This document shows positions 16,964 through 22,526 of a stretch of 28,390 bases of DNA, piece after piece; the stretch's first letter is position 1; each line of letters begins with the position of its first letter. The stretch spans positions 1 through 28,390 of the forward strand of contig JAZRVW010000050.1 of the NCBI GenBank assembly GCA_045599385.1. The letters run 5' to 3'. Below the pieces are notes generated by a model that was not told the origin of the DNA, did not search any database, and saw nothing but the letters and a program-made list of their open reading frames with translations. This DNA is from F23-B02 sp045599385 (lineage in GTDB: Bacteria > Bacillota > Clostridia > Oscillospirales > Oscillospiraceae). Position numbers and translations under genes: made by a program.

Positions 16964-17640
16964 TATGCAAAGAACAGCTCGGAGAGCTTCATGGGGTCTA
17001 CGTATTCGCCGTCTTTATAGACTCTCATGTTGCCGGACGCGATTTCGTCAATGAGGATAACCTCGTCGCCCGCATAGCCGAACTCGAACTTGATGTCATA
17101 AAGCTCCATGCCGCGTGCCTTCATTTCATCACCCACGATTTTGGTGATGACCTGGGTCTGCTCCTTGAGGGAATCGTACTGTGCGTCGCTCATAACGCCC
17201 AGAGCAACAAGAGCGTCCTTGGTGACCAGAGGGTCGCCCTTCGCGTCGTCCTTAAAGGTGGTTTCAACGTAGTAGGGCAGGTCGGCGCCGCTTTCAATGT
17301 AATCGCCGTAGCGGCGGATAAAGCTGCCCACTGCTTTGCAGCGGCAGATGACTTCCAGACCGTGACCGAATACGCGTGCGGGAAGCACCTCCATGGTGCA
17401 GTCATCGAGATTGGCGGAAACGTAATGGGTCTTGATGCCTGCCTCTTTCAGCTTCTCAAAGAAGTAAACGGACATACGGAGATTTACGCGGCCCACGCCG
17501 TCGATGGTAAGACCGACGGAGTTCTCACCGGGGTCAAAAACGCCGTCCTTGCCGGTGCAGTCGTCCTTGAACTTCAGCATGAAGTTGCCGTTTTCCAGTG
17601 AGTATACGTTCTTGGTTTTTCCTGTGTAAACGAGTTCCAT
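16963..17640 (-). CDS. purC: Phosphoribosylaminoimidazole-succinocarboxamide synthase
   Basis: A 225-aa SAICAR synthetase that condenses CAIR with aspartate using ATP. The N-terminal YTGKTKNVYSLENGNFMLKFKDD corresponds to the family's GKAKxxY...VxFKDDATA motif (here FKDDCTG). RRYGDYIESGADLP and the C-terminal LIDEIASGNMRVY are also diagnostic. Length is near the 230-240 aa norm. The gene begins 15 bases after the purE stop and overlaps purF by one base. No oddities seen. Confidence 0.96.
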   Translation of the reverse strand: MELVYTGKTKNVYSLENGNFMLKFKDDCTGKDGVFDPGENSVGLTIDGVGRVNLRMSVYFFEKLKEAGIKTHYVSANLDDCTMEVLPARVFGHGLEVICRCKAVGSFIRRYGDYIESGADLPYYVETTFKDDAKGDPLVTKDALVALGVMSDAQYDSLKEQTQVITKIVGDEMKARGMELYDIKFEFGYAGDEVILIDEIASGNMRVYKDGEYVDPMKLSELFFA

Positions 17641-17655
17641 TATGTTTCCTCCAGC

Positions 17656-18144
17656 TTATATTTTGTTTATAATTTCTTCGTTCTTTTTAAGCACCTTTTC
17701 AGTGTCGGCTTTGCGCTTTGCGTCAAGCTTCGCGGCGAGGTCTTCGTCCTCGATGGCAAGCATCTGAATGGAAAGCAAAGCGGCATTGACTGCTCCGTCG
17801 ATTGCAACGGTGGCTACAGGTATGCCTGAGGGCATCTGTACCGTTGAGAGAAGAGCGTCCATGCCGTCTAACTGTGCAGATTTAATTGGAATTCCGATTA
17901 CGGGTATGGTGGTGGCTGCAGCTATTGCGCCTGCCAGATGTGCCGCCATGCCTGCGGCCGCAATGATTGCACCGAAGCCGTTCCCGCGGGCATTCAGCGC
18001 AAACTCTCTTGCCTCATTTGGTGTGCGGTGGGCAGAGTAGACGTGAATTTCGAAGGGAACTTCAAATTCACGCAGAGTGTTGACAGCCTTCTGAACTACA
18101 GGCAGATCGCTGTCAGAGCCCATGATGATGCCGATTTTTTTCAT
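17656..18144 (-). CDS. purE: N5-carboxyaminoimidazole ribonucleotide mutase
   Basis: A 162-aa class I PurE, the first gene of the operon. Diagnostic motifs are GIIMGSDSDLPVV, the phosphate-binding VYSAHRTPNEA, AAAGMAAHLAGAIAA and GIPIKSAQLDGMDALLSTVQMP. Class I enzymes convert N5-CAIR made by PurK to CAIR. No purK is in the window, so PurK must be elsewhere, or the enzyme may rely on spontaneous N5-CAIR formation or direct CO2 use. GGAGGATTTCTG gives a strong Shine-Dalgarno. The 5' leader carries a ZTP riboswitch and terminator. Confidence 0.96.
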   Translation of the reverse strand: MKKIGIIMGSDSDLPVVQKAVNTLREFEVPFEIHVYSAHRTPNEAREFALNARGNGFGAIIAAAGMAAHLAGAIAAATTIPVIGIPIKSAQLDGMDALLSTVQMPSGIPVATVAIDGAVNAALLSIQMLAIEDEDLAAKLDAKRKADTEKVLKKNEEIINKI

Positions 18145-18166
18145 CAGAAATCCTCCTTTGTGCGAT

Positions 18167-18216
18167 AAAAAAGCAAAATGGGCGCACTATTTGCAGCGAT
18201 TGCAGATAGTACGCCC
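18167..18216 (-). terminator. Riboswitch-controlled intrinsic terminator
   Basis: On the minus strand a 16-bp stem with one mismatch, GGGCGTACTATCTGCA pairing with TGCAAATAGTGCGCCC around an ATCGC loop, is followed by ATTTTGCTTTTTT. The 5' arm begins with the GGGC that is also the last conserved part of the ZTP aptamer (CUGGGC). Terminator and ligand-bound aptamer therefore compete, as in described ZTP ON-switches. It ends about 20 bases before the purE Shine-Dalgarno. Confidence 0.9.
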
Positions 18217-18297
18217 AGACGGTCGGCAAATTCGGAAATTGCAGGTCCATGTGGTGCTCCACTTTGGGCTTTCAGCCATAACCGTCAGAGCCTGCAA
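18213..18297 (-). ncRNA. ZTP (pfl) riboswitch aptamer upstream of purE
   Basis: The minus-strand leader has a 7-bp P1 stem (UUGCAGG with CCUGCAA) enclosing CUCUGACGG, then AGUGG-AGCA-CCAC and an AUGGA segment. Downstream comes GCCGACCGUCUGGGC, matching the conserved 3' element GCCGacCGcCUGGGC of the ZMP/ZTP (pfl) motif. GACGG (18282-18286) is complementary to CCGUC (18218-18222), as required for the pseudoknot. Position before purE, ahead of a terminator that shares the CUGGGC element, matches known ZTP riboswitches. These sense ZMP/ZTP, signals of 10-formyl-tetrahydrofolate shortage, and turn genes on. Assignment is by eye, without a covariance-model search. Confidence 0.85.
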
Positions 18298-18317
18298 GTT
18301 CTTTAAATTACACAAAT

Positions 18318-18347
18318 AGGATAACATACGTATAAAAACAAAGTCAA
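18318..18347 (-). promoter_or_regulatory. Promoter of the purine operon
   Basis: TTGACT (18347-18342) and TATCCT (18323-18318) on the minus strand are spaced 18 bp, or 17 bp if TTATCC is used. Transcription would start about 10 bases before the riboswitch P1 stem. The -35 matches consensus well and the -10 moderately. No other promoter is evident within the operon. Confidence 0.65.
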
Positions 18348-18423
18348 CAATCTTCGAAAAAGAATATGGACAATTTTGACGAAGGCAGACAGACAGGTTT
18401 GTGCATTTTGCCAACAGCAATCC

Positions 18424-18469
18424 TTCCGTGCGGCTTTTTCCGATGTTAAAGTGCCTTTGCCGAACGGAA
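18424..18469. repeat. Inverted repeat between the purine promoter and the leader peptides
   Basis: TTCCGTGCGGC (18424-18434) and GCCGAACGGAA (18459-18469) form an 11-bp stem with one mismatch and a 24-base loop. It has no T run on either strand, so it is a poor terminator candidate. Together with flanking bases it may be a short dispersed repeat. The 335 bases from 18145 to 18479 otherwise hold only the purine leader and promoter. Confidence 0.4.
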
Positions 18470-18479
18470 TATATTTATT

Positions 18480-18557
18480 TCATAAATCAAAATACATACA
18501 ACATACCCCCACGCCAGCACCGCCGACCACAAGCTTGATTTCTTCTTTGGTTTTCAC
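18480..18557 (-). CDS. Short third leader-type peptide, leader internally shortened
   Basis: A 25-aa GTG-started frame begins 5 bases after the stop of the 83-aa peptide gene. It opens MKTKEE exactly like the two larger peptides and reaches a double-glycine site as IKLVVGG, so about 22 leader residues are missing compared with them. The putative core is AGVGVCCMYFDL. The first codons (GTGAAAACCAAAGAAGAA) match the 85-aa gene base for base, which supports duplication followed by internal deletion. The ribosome binding site is weak (AAAGAG in the previous gene's end), so it may be a translationally coupled mini-peptide or a decayed copy. No function can be assigned. Confidence 0.4.
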   Translation of the reverse strand: MKTKEEIKLVVGGAGVGVCCMYFDL

Positions 18558-18562
18558 AAGTC

Positions 18563-18814
18563 TTACTCTTTATCGCCTTCAATATGCATCACATCATTTG
18601 ATAACTTGAAGAAATATCCATTGCAATCAAATGGAATAGTATCAGCTCCTTCATCTACGGTAAAACCGTCGGTATAATAAGGAGTAATAAATCCCCTGTC
18701 AAAATCGAAACCGCCAACAACCTGATTCAGTTCATCTTCGCTCAGCTCCGCAAGCTTTGCGTTCAATGCGTTGACCTCACACTTGAGGGCGTTCAGTTCT
18801 TCTTTAGTCTTCAT
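18563..18814 (-). CDS. Double-glycine leader peptide (RiPP/bacteriocin-like precursor) 2
   Basis: An 83-aa protein. Residues 1-35 form a helical, charged leader starting MKTKEELNALK and ending ELNQVVGG, the double-glycine cleavage motif cut by C39-peptidase ABC exporters. The 48-residue remainder is acidic and aromatic and has a single Cys in PFDCNGY. The start is the ATG with AAAGGAGCG upstream. A longer frame reaching further upstream would run through the neighbouring peptide gene and is rejected. The leader is about 70 percent identical to that of the next gene, while the cores differ, the usual pattern for secreted peptide precursors. No exporter or modification enzyme is nearby, so it would depend on machinery elsewhere. 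Bacteriocin, pheromone and modified peptide all remain possible. Confidence 0.75.
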   Translation of the reverse strand: MKTKEELNALKCEVNALNAKLAELSEDELNQVVGGFDFDRGFITPYYTDGFTVDEGADTIPFDCNGYFFKLSNDVMHIEGDKE

Positions 18815-18836
18815 AACTATTTTCGCTCCTTTTTGA

Positions 18837-19094
18837 TTAATCAACCAGGCCGCTGCAGTCATATGCCTCAGGACCAATTCCTGACCTTCCTGCTGTGCGC
18901 CATCCAAGGAAATCATCCAAATCATCAAAGCTTCCAGAATTGCCGCGAGCAGACGAAGCAATCCACATGGTATCATAAGTACTAATGCTTCCGCCGATGA
19001 CCTGCTCAAGCTCCTCATTGTTCAGCTCAGAAAGCTTCGTGTTCAATGCTTCAACCTCGTTCTTGAGGGCATTCAATTCTTCTTTGGTTTTCAC
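18837..19094 (-). CDS. Double-glycine leader peptide (RiPP/bacteriocin-like precursor) 1
   Basis: An 85-aa protein with a GTG start and a good Shine-Dalgarno (AAGGAGAAAACACC). The 35-residue leader MKTKEELNALKNEVEALNTK...LEQVIGG ends in a double glycine. The 50-residue core is Ser/Gly/Asp-rich, carries one Cys in AYDCSGLVD near its end, and shares only the aromatic-Asp-Cys-x-Gly motif with the core of the following peptide. The two genes are 22 bases apart and probably co-transcribed. The leader type (bacteriocin-type signal sequence) is frequent in gut Clostridia. Without a neighbouring peptidase/transporter or modifying enzyme the mature product cannot be predicted. Confidence 0.75.
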   Translation of the reverse strand: MKTKEELNALKNEVEALNTKLSELNNEELEQVIGGSISTYDTMWIASSARGNSGSFDDLDDFLGWRTAGRSGIGPEAYDCSGLVD

Positions 19095-19161
19095 GGTGTT
19101 TTCTCCTTCCGGTTTTATCTGCTCATTTATACGAACGAAATGGCAAAAAGGCTACTGAGCA

Positions 19162-19332
19162 TTATTCAGAAAAGCCCATCTTCTCGGACAAATCGCCGAG
19201 GCTTTTTTCATGCTGTTGCCGCGTGATCGCGCCGTGTTCGAGGAAGGTTTTCAGAGCAGCCGCCTGCCTGTCGTAGAGGGCACGGCGCTTTCCCTCCGTG
19301 GTCATGGTCTCCCATGCTTTTAACTCTGCCAT
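19162..19332 (-). CDS. Small helical hypothetical protein
   Basis: A 56-aa protein beginning MAELKAWETMTTEGKRRALY and ending LGDLSEKMGFSE. It is predicted to be mostly helical and hydrophilic, with no cysteines and no membrane segment. It resembles a family of roughly 55-residue proteins of unknown function that I associate with Firmicutes genomes, but I cannot name it. A GTG further upstream (19395) would extend it to 77 aa. I prefer the internal ATG because the extra residues read like sequence fused from the tRNA-remnant side. The Shine-Dalgarno is weak (GGTGAT). It lies between the leader peptides and a tandem terminator/tRNA remnant, consistent with mobile or accessory DNA. Confidence 0.55.
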   Translation of the reverse strand: MAELKAWETMTTEGKRRALYDRQAAALKTFLEHGAITRQQHEKSLGDLSEKMGFSE

Positions 19333-19421
19333 TTTTATCACCGTCTCTATTTTATCACTCTTTTCCACGTTTGCAATCGTGTTCTGCTGATCCACTCGAT
19401 ATGGTTGCGGAATCTGTTTGT

Positions 19422-19456
19422 AAAAAAATTTTGAGGCTGCAAAAACAGCCTCAAAA
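19422..19456 (-). terminator. Strong minus-strand intrinsic terminator
   Basis: A perfect 11-bp stem, TTTTGAGGCTG with CAGCCTCAAAA and a TTTTTG loop, is followed on the minus strand by seven T residues. It would stop transcription coming from the right-hand region and isolates the leader-peptide segment. Confidence 0.8.
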
Positions 19457-19472
19457 AGTTCACAAAAACAAG

Positions 19473-19501
19473 AAAAAAACCGCCTTTTTAGGCGGTTTTT
19501 T
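19473..19501. terminator. Bidirectional terminator hairpin next to the tRNA remnant
   Basis: CCGCC (19480-19484) and GGCGG (19491-19495) are extended by A/T pairs to form a stem flanked by A and T runs on both sides, so it can act on either strand. On the minus strand it directly follows the CCA end of the tRNA-Met fragment, as expected for the terminator of the original tRNA gene. Confidence 0.8.
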
Positions 19502-19543
19502 GGTTGCGGAGGAGGGATTTGAACCCACGGCCTTCGGGTTATG
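19501..19543 (-). pseudogene. 3' half of a tRNA-Met gene, likely old attachment site
   Basis: The minus strand reads from a CAT anticodon (CATAACCCGAAGG) through a T-loop region (GGGTTCAAATCCC) to CTCCGCAACCA. This is the 3' half of a tRNA-Met including an encoded CCA. Upstream of the anticodon the sequence neither pairs with the CCCG arm nor contains a D-arm or 5' acceptor strand, so no complete tRNA is present. Such 3' fragments are left when integrative elements recombine at tRNA ends. The decamer TGGTTGCGGA at its CCA end recurs at 19402-19411. Confidence 0.75.
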
Positions 19544-19584
19544 TGGGTTTATGATCCTCACTGCATATCGCCTTACATCGCCTC

Positions 19585-19734
19585 TTACAGCCTGATGTCA
19601 CGCTGCTGATTATCGTAATGCTTATTGAGCATGGGACGGATGACGTAGAAGATCAGCTTGTTATCAAGATTCCGCCAATATATCAGCATACTTGCGGGAA
19701 TCAGCGAAAGTGCAATAATAAAAAGTTTCTTCAT
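19585..19734 (-). CDS. Small one-helix membrane protein following the second module
   Basis: A 49-aa frame begins 5 bases after the stop of the 515-aa dehydratase-like gene. It starts MKKLFIIALSLIPASMLIYW, an N-terminal hydrophobic helix, followed by a charged tail. It shares the pattern IYxxNLDxK, then 6-7 residues, then PxxxKxYD, with the 60-aa protein encoded right after the other module's long subunit (25738-25920). The matching position and matching pattern argue strongly that it is a real gene. It has no good Shine-Dalgarno, so translation is probably coupled. It may anchor or regulate the adjacent enzyme at the membrane. I know of no named family for it. Confidence 0.75.
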   Translation of the reverse strand: MKKLFIIALSLIPASMLIYWRNLDNKLIFYVIRPMLNKHYDNQQRDIRL

Positions 19735-19739
19735 GGCAG

Positions 19740-21287
19740 TTACCATCCTTCGTAATCGTCAAAGTCCAGCAGGGTTTCGTCAAGGGGTTTCTCCTGCATA
19801 ACAGCAGTCATAAACTCGTTCACCTGTTGACGCATATCGTTTCTGCTTATGGTGCGGTGGTCAAACATATCGTTGGATACCCACATGAGCCTTAAGTCGG
19901 GATATTCCCTGCTCTTTTCCGTGAGCATGCCGGTCATTCCCAATGCACCCTTGCAGGTTATATCGTCGTTTATCATGATGATGTCGCAGTTAAACCTGCG
20001 GGCGTATTCAAAGCATTCCAGCATATGCTGCCAGCCGCCTGTAAGGTGGCGGCGCATGATACCGTGCTCGTGGTTTTTGGCAACGCCCAAAAGGGCGGAA
20101 TCAAGGCTCGAGGTATCAATTATGACATTACCCTCCACATTGAACATCTGTGCAATGGTCAGTATGCCCCAGCAGTTATACATCCAGTTGGGATGATGCA
20201 GGTAACAGGCGGGGGAACCGCCCCAGAAGAGTGCTCTGTGCCGCGCCTTAGGGAAGCAGTTTACTTTCTCTCTGTAAGCTCTTTCCGCGATCTTCAGACA
20301 CTTTTCGTGTGCGCTTGTTATGTATTCAAACCTTCCGCCGGAAAATGCGTAGCCGAACATATGGATAAACATATTTGCGGTAACACCGAAGGGAGTGTAC
20401 GGCGTTGCGAGATAATCCCATGTTGCAAGCTCGCTTTCGACCTCGGCGTTGTGCTTTTCCATCATTCCCATGAAGTACTTTTCGTCAAAGGCTTCGCCGG
20501 TCTGCTCCTCAATGAACGCCAGCGTTTCCTTCATTTTCATCACAGCGTATTTGTCGATGCTCTCATCCTCCCAGCGCATGGGTATCCCCATCAGCATTGT
20601 GGGAAGCTCTATTCGTCTTGCCATGACCTGCGTGTTCATGGTAGAGGAGTCGCAGGGCAGATTATTTACCAGAAGGCATTTGCCGCACAGGGCAAAGTCG
20701 TCGGCAATGGCCACACCCGCGCCGGAGGAGCTCAGACGGCAGGAATCGGCGGGAAGCCCGTATTTCTCCATGAGGTCTATGTAGTGAGGCGCAAGAGTCT
20801 GATCGACATAGGCGCCGAGAATTCCCTGAAAGGTTTCCAGAGGAAGCACCTTCAGATTCGGGAAGCCCGATACGATCTCCGTGGGCATCGCCTGCTCGGT
20901 CAGTACCTGGCGGTCAGAGAAGCTATTTTCACCTAAGCGGCGGTCACCCTTGAGCACCTCGGGAATGAGGTCAACGGCGCCCTTCATGATGGTGTGCATA
21001 TATTCGTGTGCGACCTGAAGGGCGGGTCCACTCAAGCCTTCCACGCACTTGTCAACAAGATGCAGCGCGGAAAGATAGGAGCCCATCCATCTGTATTCAA
21101 GGAGTCCCTTGGCAAAGCGCACAGGTGCGGAGGCAATCAGCTTGACGAGATAGCCCACGTTTATGAGCCACTGAACGTAGTCATAAGCGGTGTTTGACAG
21201 ACCTCTCCACTCGCGGTGCTTTGCGATGCCGGTCTTGTCATAAAATCTGCTGCTTGAGCAGTTTTTGTTATAGTAGGGCTTCAGCAT
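19740..21287 (-). CDS. 2-hydroxyacyl-CoA dehydratase/benzoyl-CoA reductase-like long subunit 2
   Basis: A 515-aa protein of the HgdA/BcrC-type subunit superfamily (2-hydroxyacyl-CoA dehydratase D component), inferred from its pairing with a clear HgdB/BcrB homologue. It is paralogous to the 517-aa protein at 25932-27485. Shared blocks are REWRGLS (residues 25-31), YRWM (65-68), GKC...PCDSS (Cys204, Cys212), EEQTGE (260-265), HRALxWG (350-356), PNWxxNCWGI (Cys372) and a C-terminal end rich in Asp that closes in Trp. Cys183, Cys204 and Cys212 are shared by both paralogues and are the best Fe-S ligand candidates. The ATG directly abuts the stop of the smaller subunit gene. Substrate is unknown, and the N-terminus is longer than in classical HgdA. 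Confidence 0.8.
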   Translation of the reverse strand: MLKPYYNKNCSSSRFYDKTGIAKHREWRGLSNTAYDYVQWLINVGYLVKLIASAPVRFAKGLLEYRWMGSYLSALHLVDKCVEGLSGPALQVAHEYMHTIMKGAVDLIPEVLKGDRRLGENSFSDRQVLTEQAMPTEIVSGFPNLKVLPLETFQGILGAYVDQTLAPHYIDLMEKYGLPADSCRLSSSGAGVAIADDFALCGKCLLVNNLPCDSSTMNTQVMARRIELPTMLMGIPMRWEDESIDKYAVMKMKETLAFIEEQTGEAFDEKYFMGMMEKHNAEVESELATWDYLATPYTPFGVTANMFIHMFGYAFSGGRFEYITSAHEKCLKIAERAYREKVNCFPKARHRALFWGGSPACYLHHPNWMYNCWGILTIAQMFNVEGNVIIDTSSLDSALLGVAKNHEHGIMRRHLTGGWQHMLECFEYARRFNCDIIMINDDITCKGALGMTGMLTEKSREYPDLRLMWVSNDMFDHRTISRNDMRQQVNEFMTAVMQEKPLDETLLDFDDYEGW

Positions 21288-22481
21288 TTACTTTTCGCCT
21301 CCCTGAATTTTCTTGATCTCCAGACTTTCCACGAAGGCCTGAAATCTTGTGCGAAGCTGTCCTGCGGATGCCATGTTGTATTCCTTTTCCACGCCTATTG
21401 TGGGAATGCTGTATTCATTCATCATGATTTCGCAGCCGAGGACTTTTTCGTATGACCAGAATTCGCAGAATTTCATCTGCAGATAGATGATACCGTCGGC
21501 CTTGTAATCCTTTACAAGCTGCGCAAGCTGCTCTCTGCGCTCCCCGCTCTTGCTGTGGCTCATGAAGCGCGGGCATTTGCTTGTTTCAAGATAGTGTCTT
21601 GCTATGGCCGAAAGCGGTGTTTCGCCCTTCCTGATCTCAATTTTCTCTCTGCCGGGAATAGAGCCGTAGCAATAGCGGTCGGCGACAACGTAAATGCCGC
21701 AGCTTTCAAGGAGCTTTGTGAACTCGGGATCATCGACCTCGGAGCCCGTGAGAACGATTCTCGCTCTGTAAGAGGGTGTCGGGTCGGTCTTGCGCTTTTT
21801 GACTTCTTTAAGGGTTTCAATCAGCTTGTCTTTTATGAGATATTGCGGACAGCATTCGGAAACAAGCTGGAGAACATGGAACTCGTAGCTTGTTATGGGC
21901 GGATTGGGAAGCTTGCGCATTTCACCGAGTTCGGTAATGATATCGCAGATTTCGTTGTGGTCAACAATGGTCTGCACTATCGCCTCATCGGAAATGTCAA
22001 TGCCGTATTTGCGGCTGAGCGGCTCAAGAACAAGCCTGCGAAGCTGTTCCTCGTACTGCCTGAGATAGTAATCAGTTACCTCAAAGGGAACGTCTATCAT
22101 GGTCAGATAAAAATCGGGAGTATTCTTCACAAGGTCAAGCATCTCAAAATGCTCGTGACAGCGGTGCATGATCTGGCAGGTCTCCGAGGATACCAGCGCC
22201 GACAGGAAGCTGTATCCGCCCTCGATGCCGCGCTCCAGAATGCTTCTTGAAAACGGGCAGGTCTTGTTGGACATGTAATATGTACCCACATCGGTCTCGC
22301 CCGTTCCGGGTGCTCTTAATCTCACGGAGAAGCAGCCCGGAAGATTTAGCAGCACCTCAGGCACGAAATAGCAGGTAAAGCCGAGCGCACGGTTGCCTTC
22401 GGATACCGCCTGCTTCACCAGCTCGTTGTCCGCACTTTGAAGCAGGTTTTCAAAGTAGATCATATGTTTCAGGTCTTTCAC
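21288..22481 (-). CDS. HgdB/BcrB-like 2-hydroxyacyl-CoA dehydratase subunit 2
   Basis: A 397-aa HgdB/BcrB-family protein. It has a Cys-Pro motif (TCPFSRS, Cys75) and cysteines at 102 and 108. The C-terminal half carries VLTGSEVDDPEF, ADGIIYLQMKFCEFWSYE, and AGQLRTRFQAFVESLEI, which match the family's DGVI...KFC and the G-Q-x-R-T-R-x-x-A-F-x-E end. The start is a GTG with AGGAGG six bases upstream. An ATG six codons in is possible but worse placed. Family enzymes hold a [4Fe-4S] cluster and perform ATP-primed one-electron chemistry: dehydration of 2-hydroxyacyl-CoA or aromatic ring reduction. Here the partner is the adjacent 515-aa gene and an 885-aa flavoprotein gene lies just upstream. Confidence 0.87.
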   Translation of the reverse strand: MKDLKHMIYFENLLQSADNELVKQAVSEGNRALGFTCYFVPEVLLNLPGCFSVRLRAPGTGETDVGTYYMSNKTCPFSRSILERGIEGGYSFLSALVSSETCQIMHRCHEHFEMLDLVKNTPDFYLTMIDVPFEVTDYYLRQYEEQLRRLVLEPLSRKYGIDISDEAIVQTIVDHNEICDIITELGEMRKLPNPPITSYEFHVLQLVSECCPQYLIKDKLIETLKEVKKRKTDPTPSYRARIVLTGSEVDDPEFTKLLESCGIYVVADRYCYGSIPGREKIEIRKGETPLSAIARHYLETSKCPRFMSHSKSGERREQLAQLVKDYKADGIIYLQMKFCEFWSYEKVLGCEIMMNEYSIPTIGVEKEYNMASAGQLRTRFQAFVESLEIKKIQGGEK

Positions 22482-22526
22482 AACAGCCCTCCTAAAATCA
22501 GATATCCGATAAACGCATTTCCTGTA

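Noticed and set aside
15917..17020. A plus-strand open frame of about 367 codons
   Set aside because: It is antisense to the purF and purC genes and has no recognisable domain.
18213..18297. Guanine/adenine (purine) or PRPP (ykkC-type) riboswitch
   Set aside because: The conserved loop sequences of the purine aptamer and the ykkC motif are not seen, whereas the ZTP 3' element, P1 stem and pseudoknot pairing are.
18563..19018. A longer form of the second leader peptide with about 68 extra N-terminal residues
   Set aside because: The extra part reads through the first peptide gene in another frame. The internal ATG has a good Shine-Dalgarno and gives the conserved leader.
19314..19595. A plus-strand frame containing VAEEGFEPTAFGL
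   Set aside because: This is the well-known false translation of the reverse strand of a tRNA end. The tRNA-Met fragment explains it.
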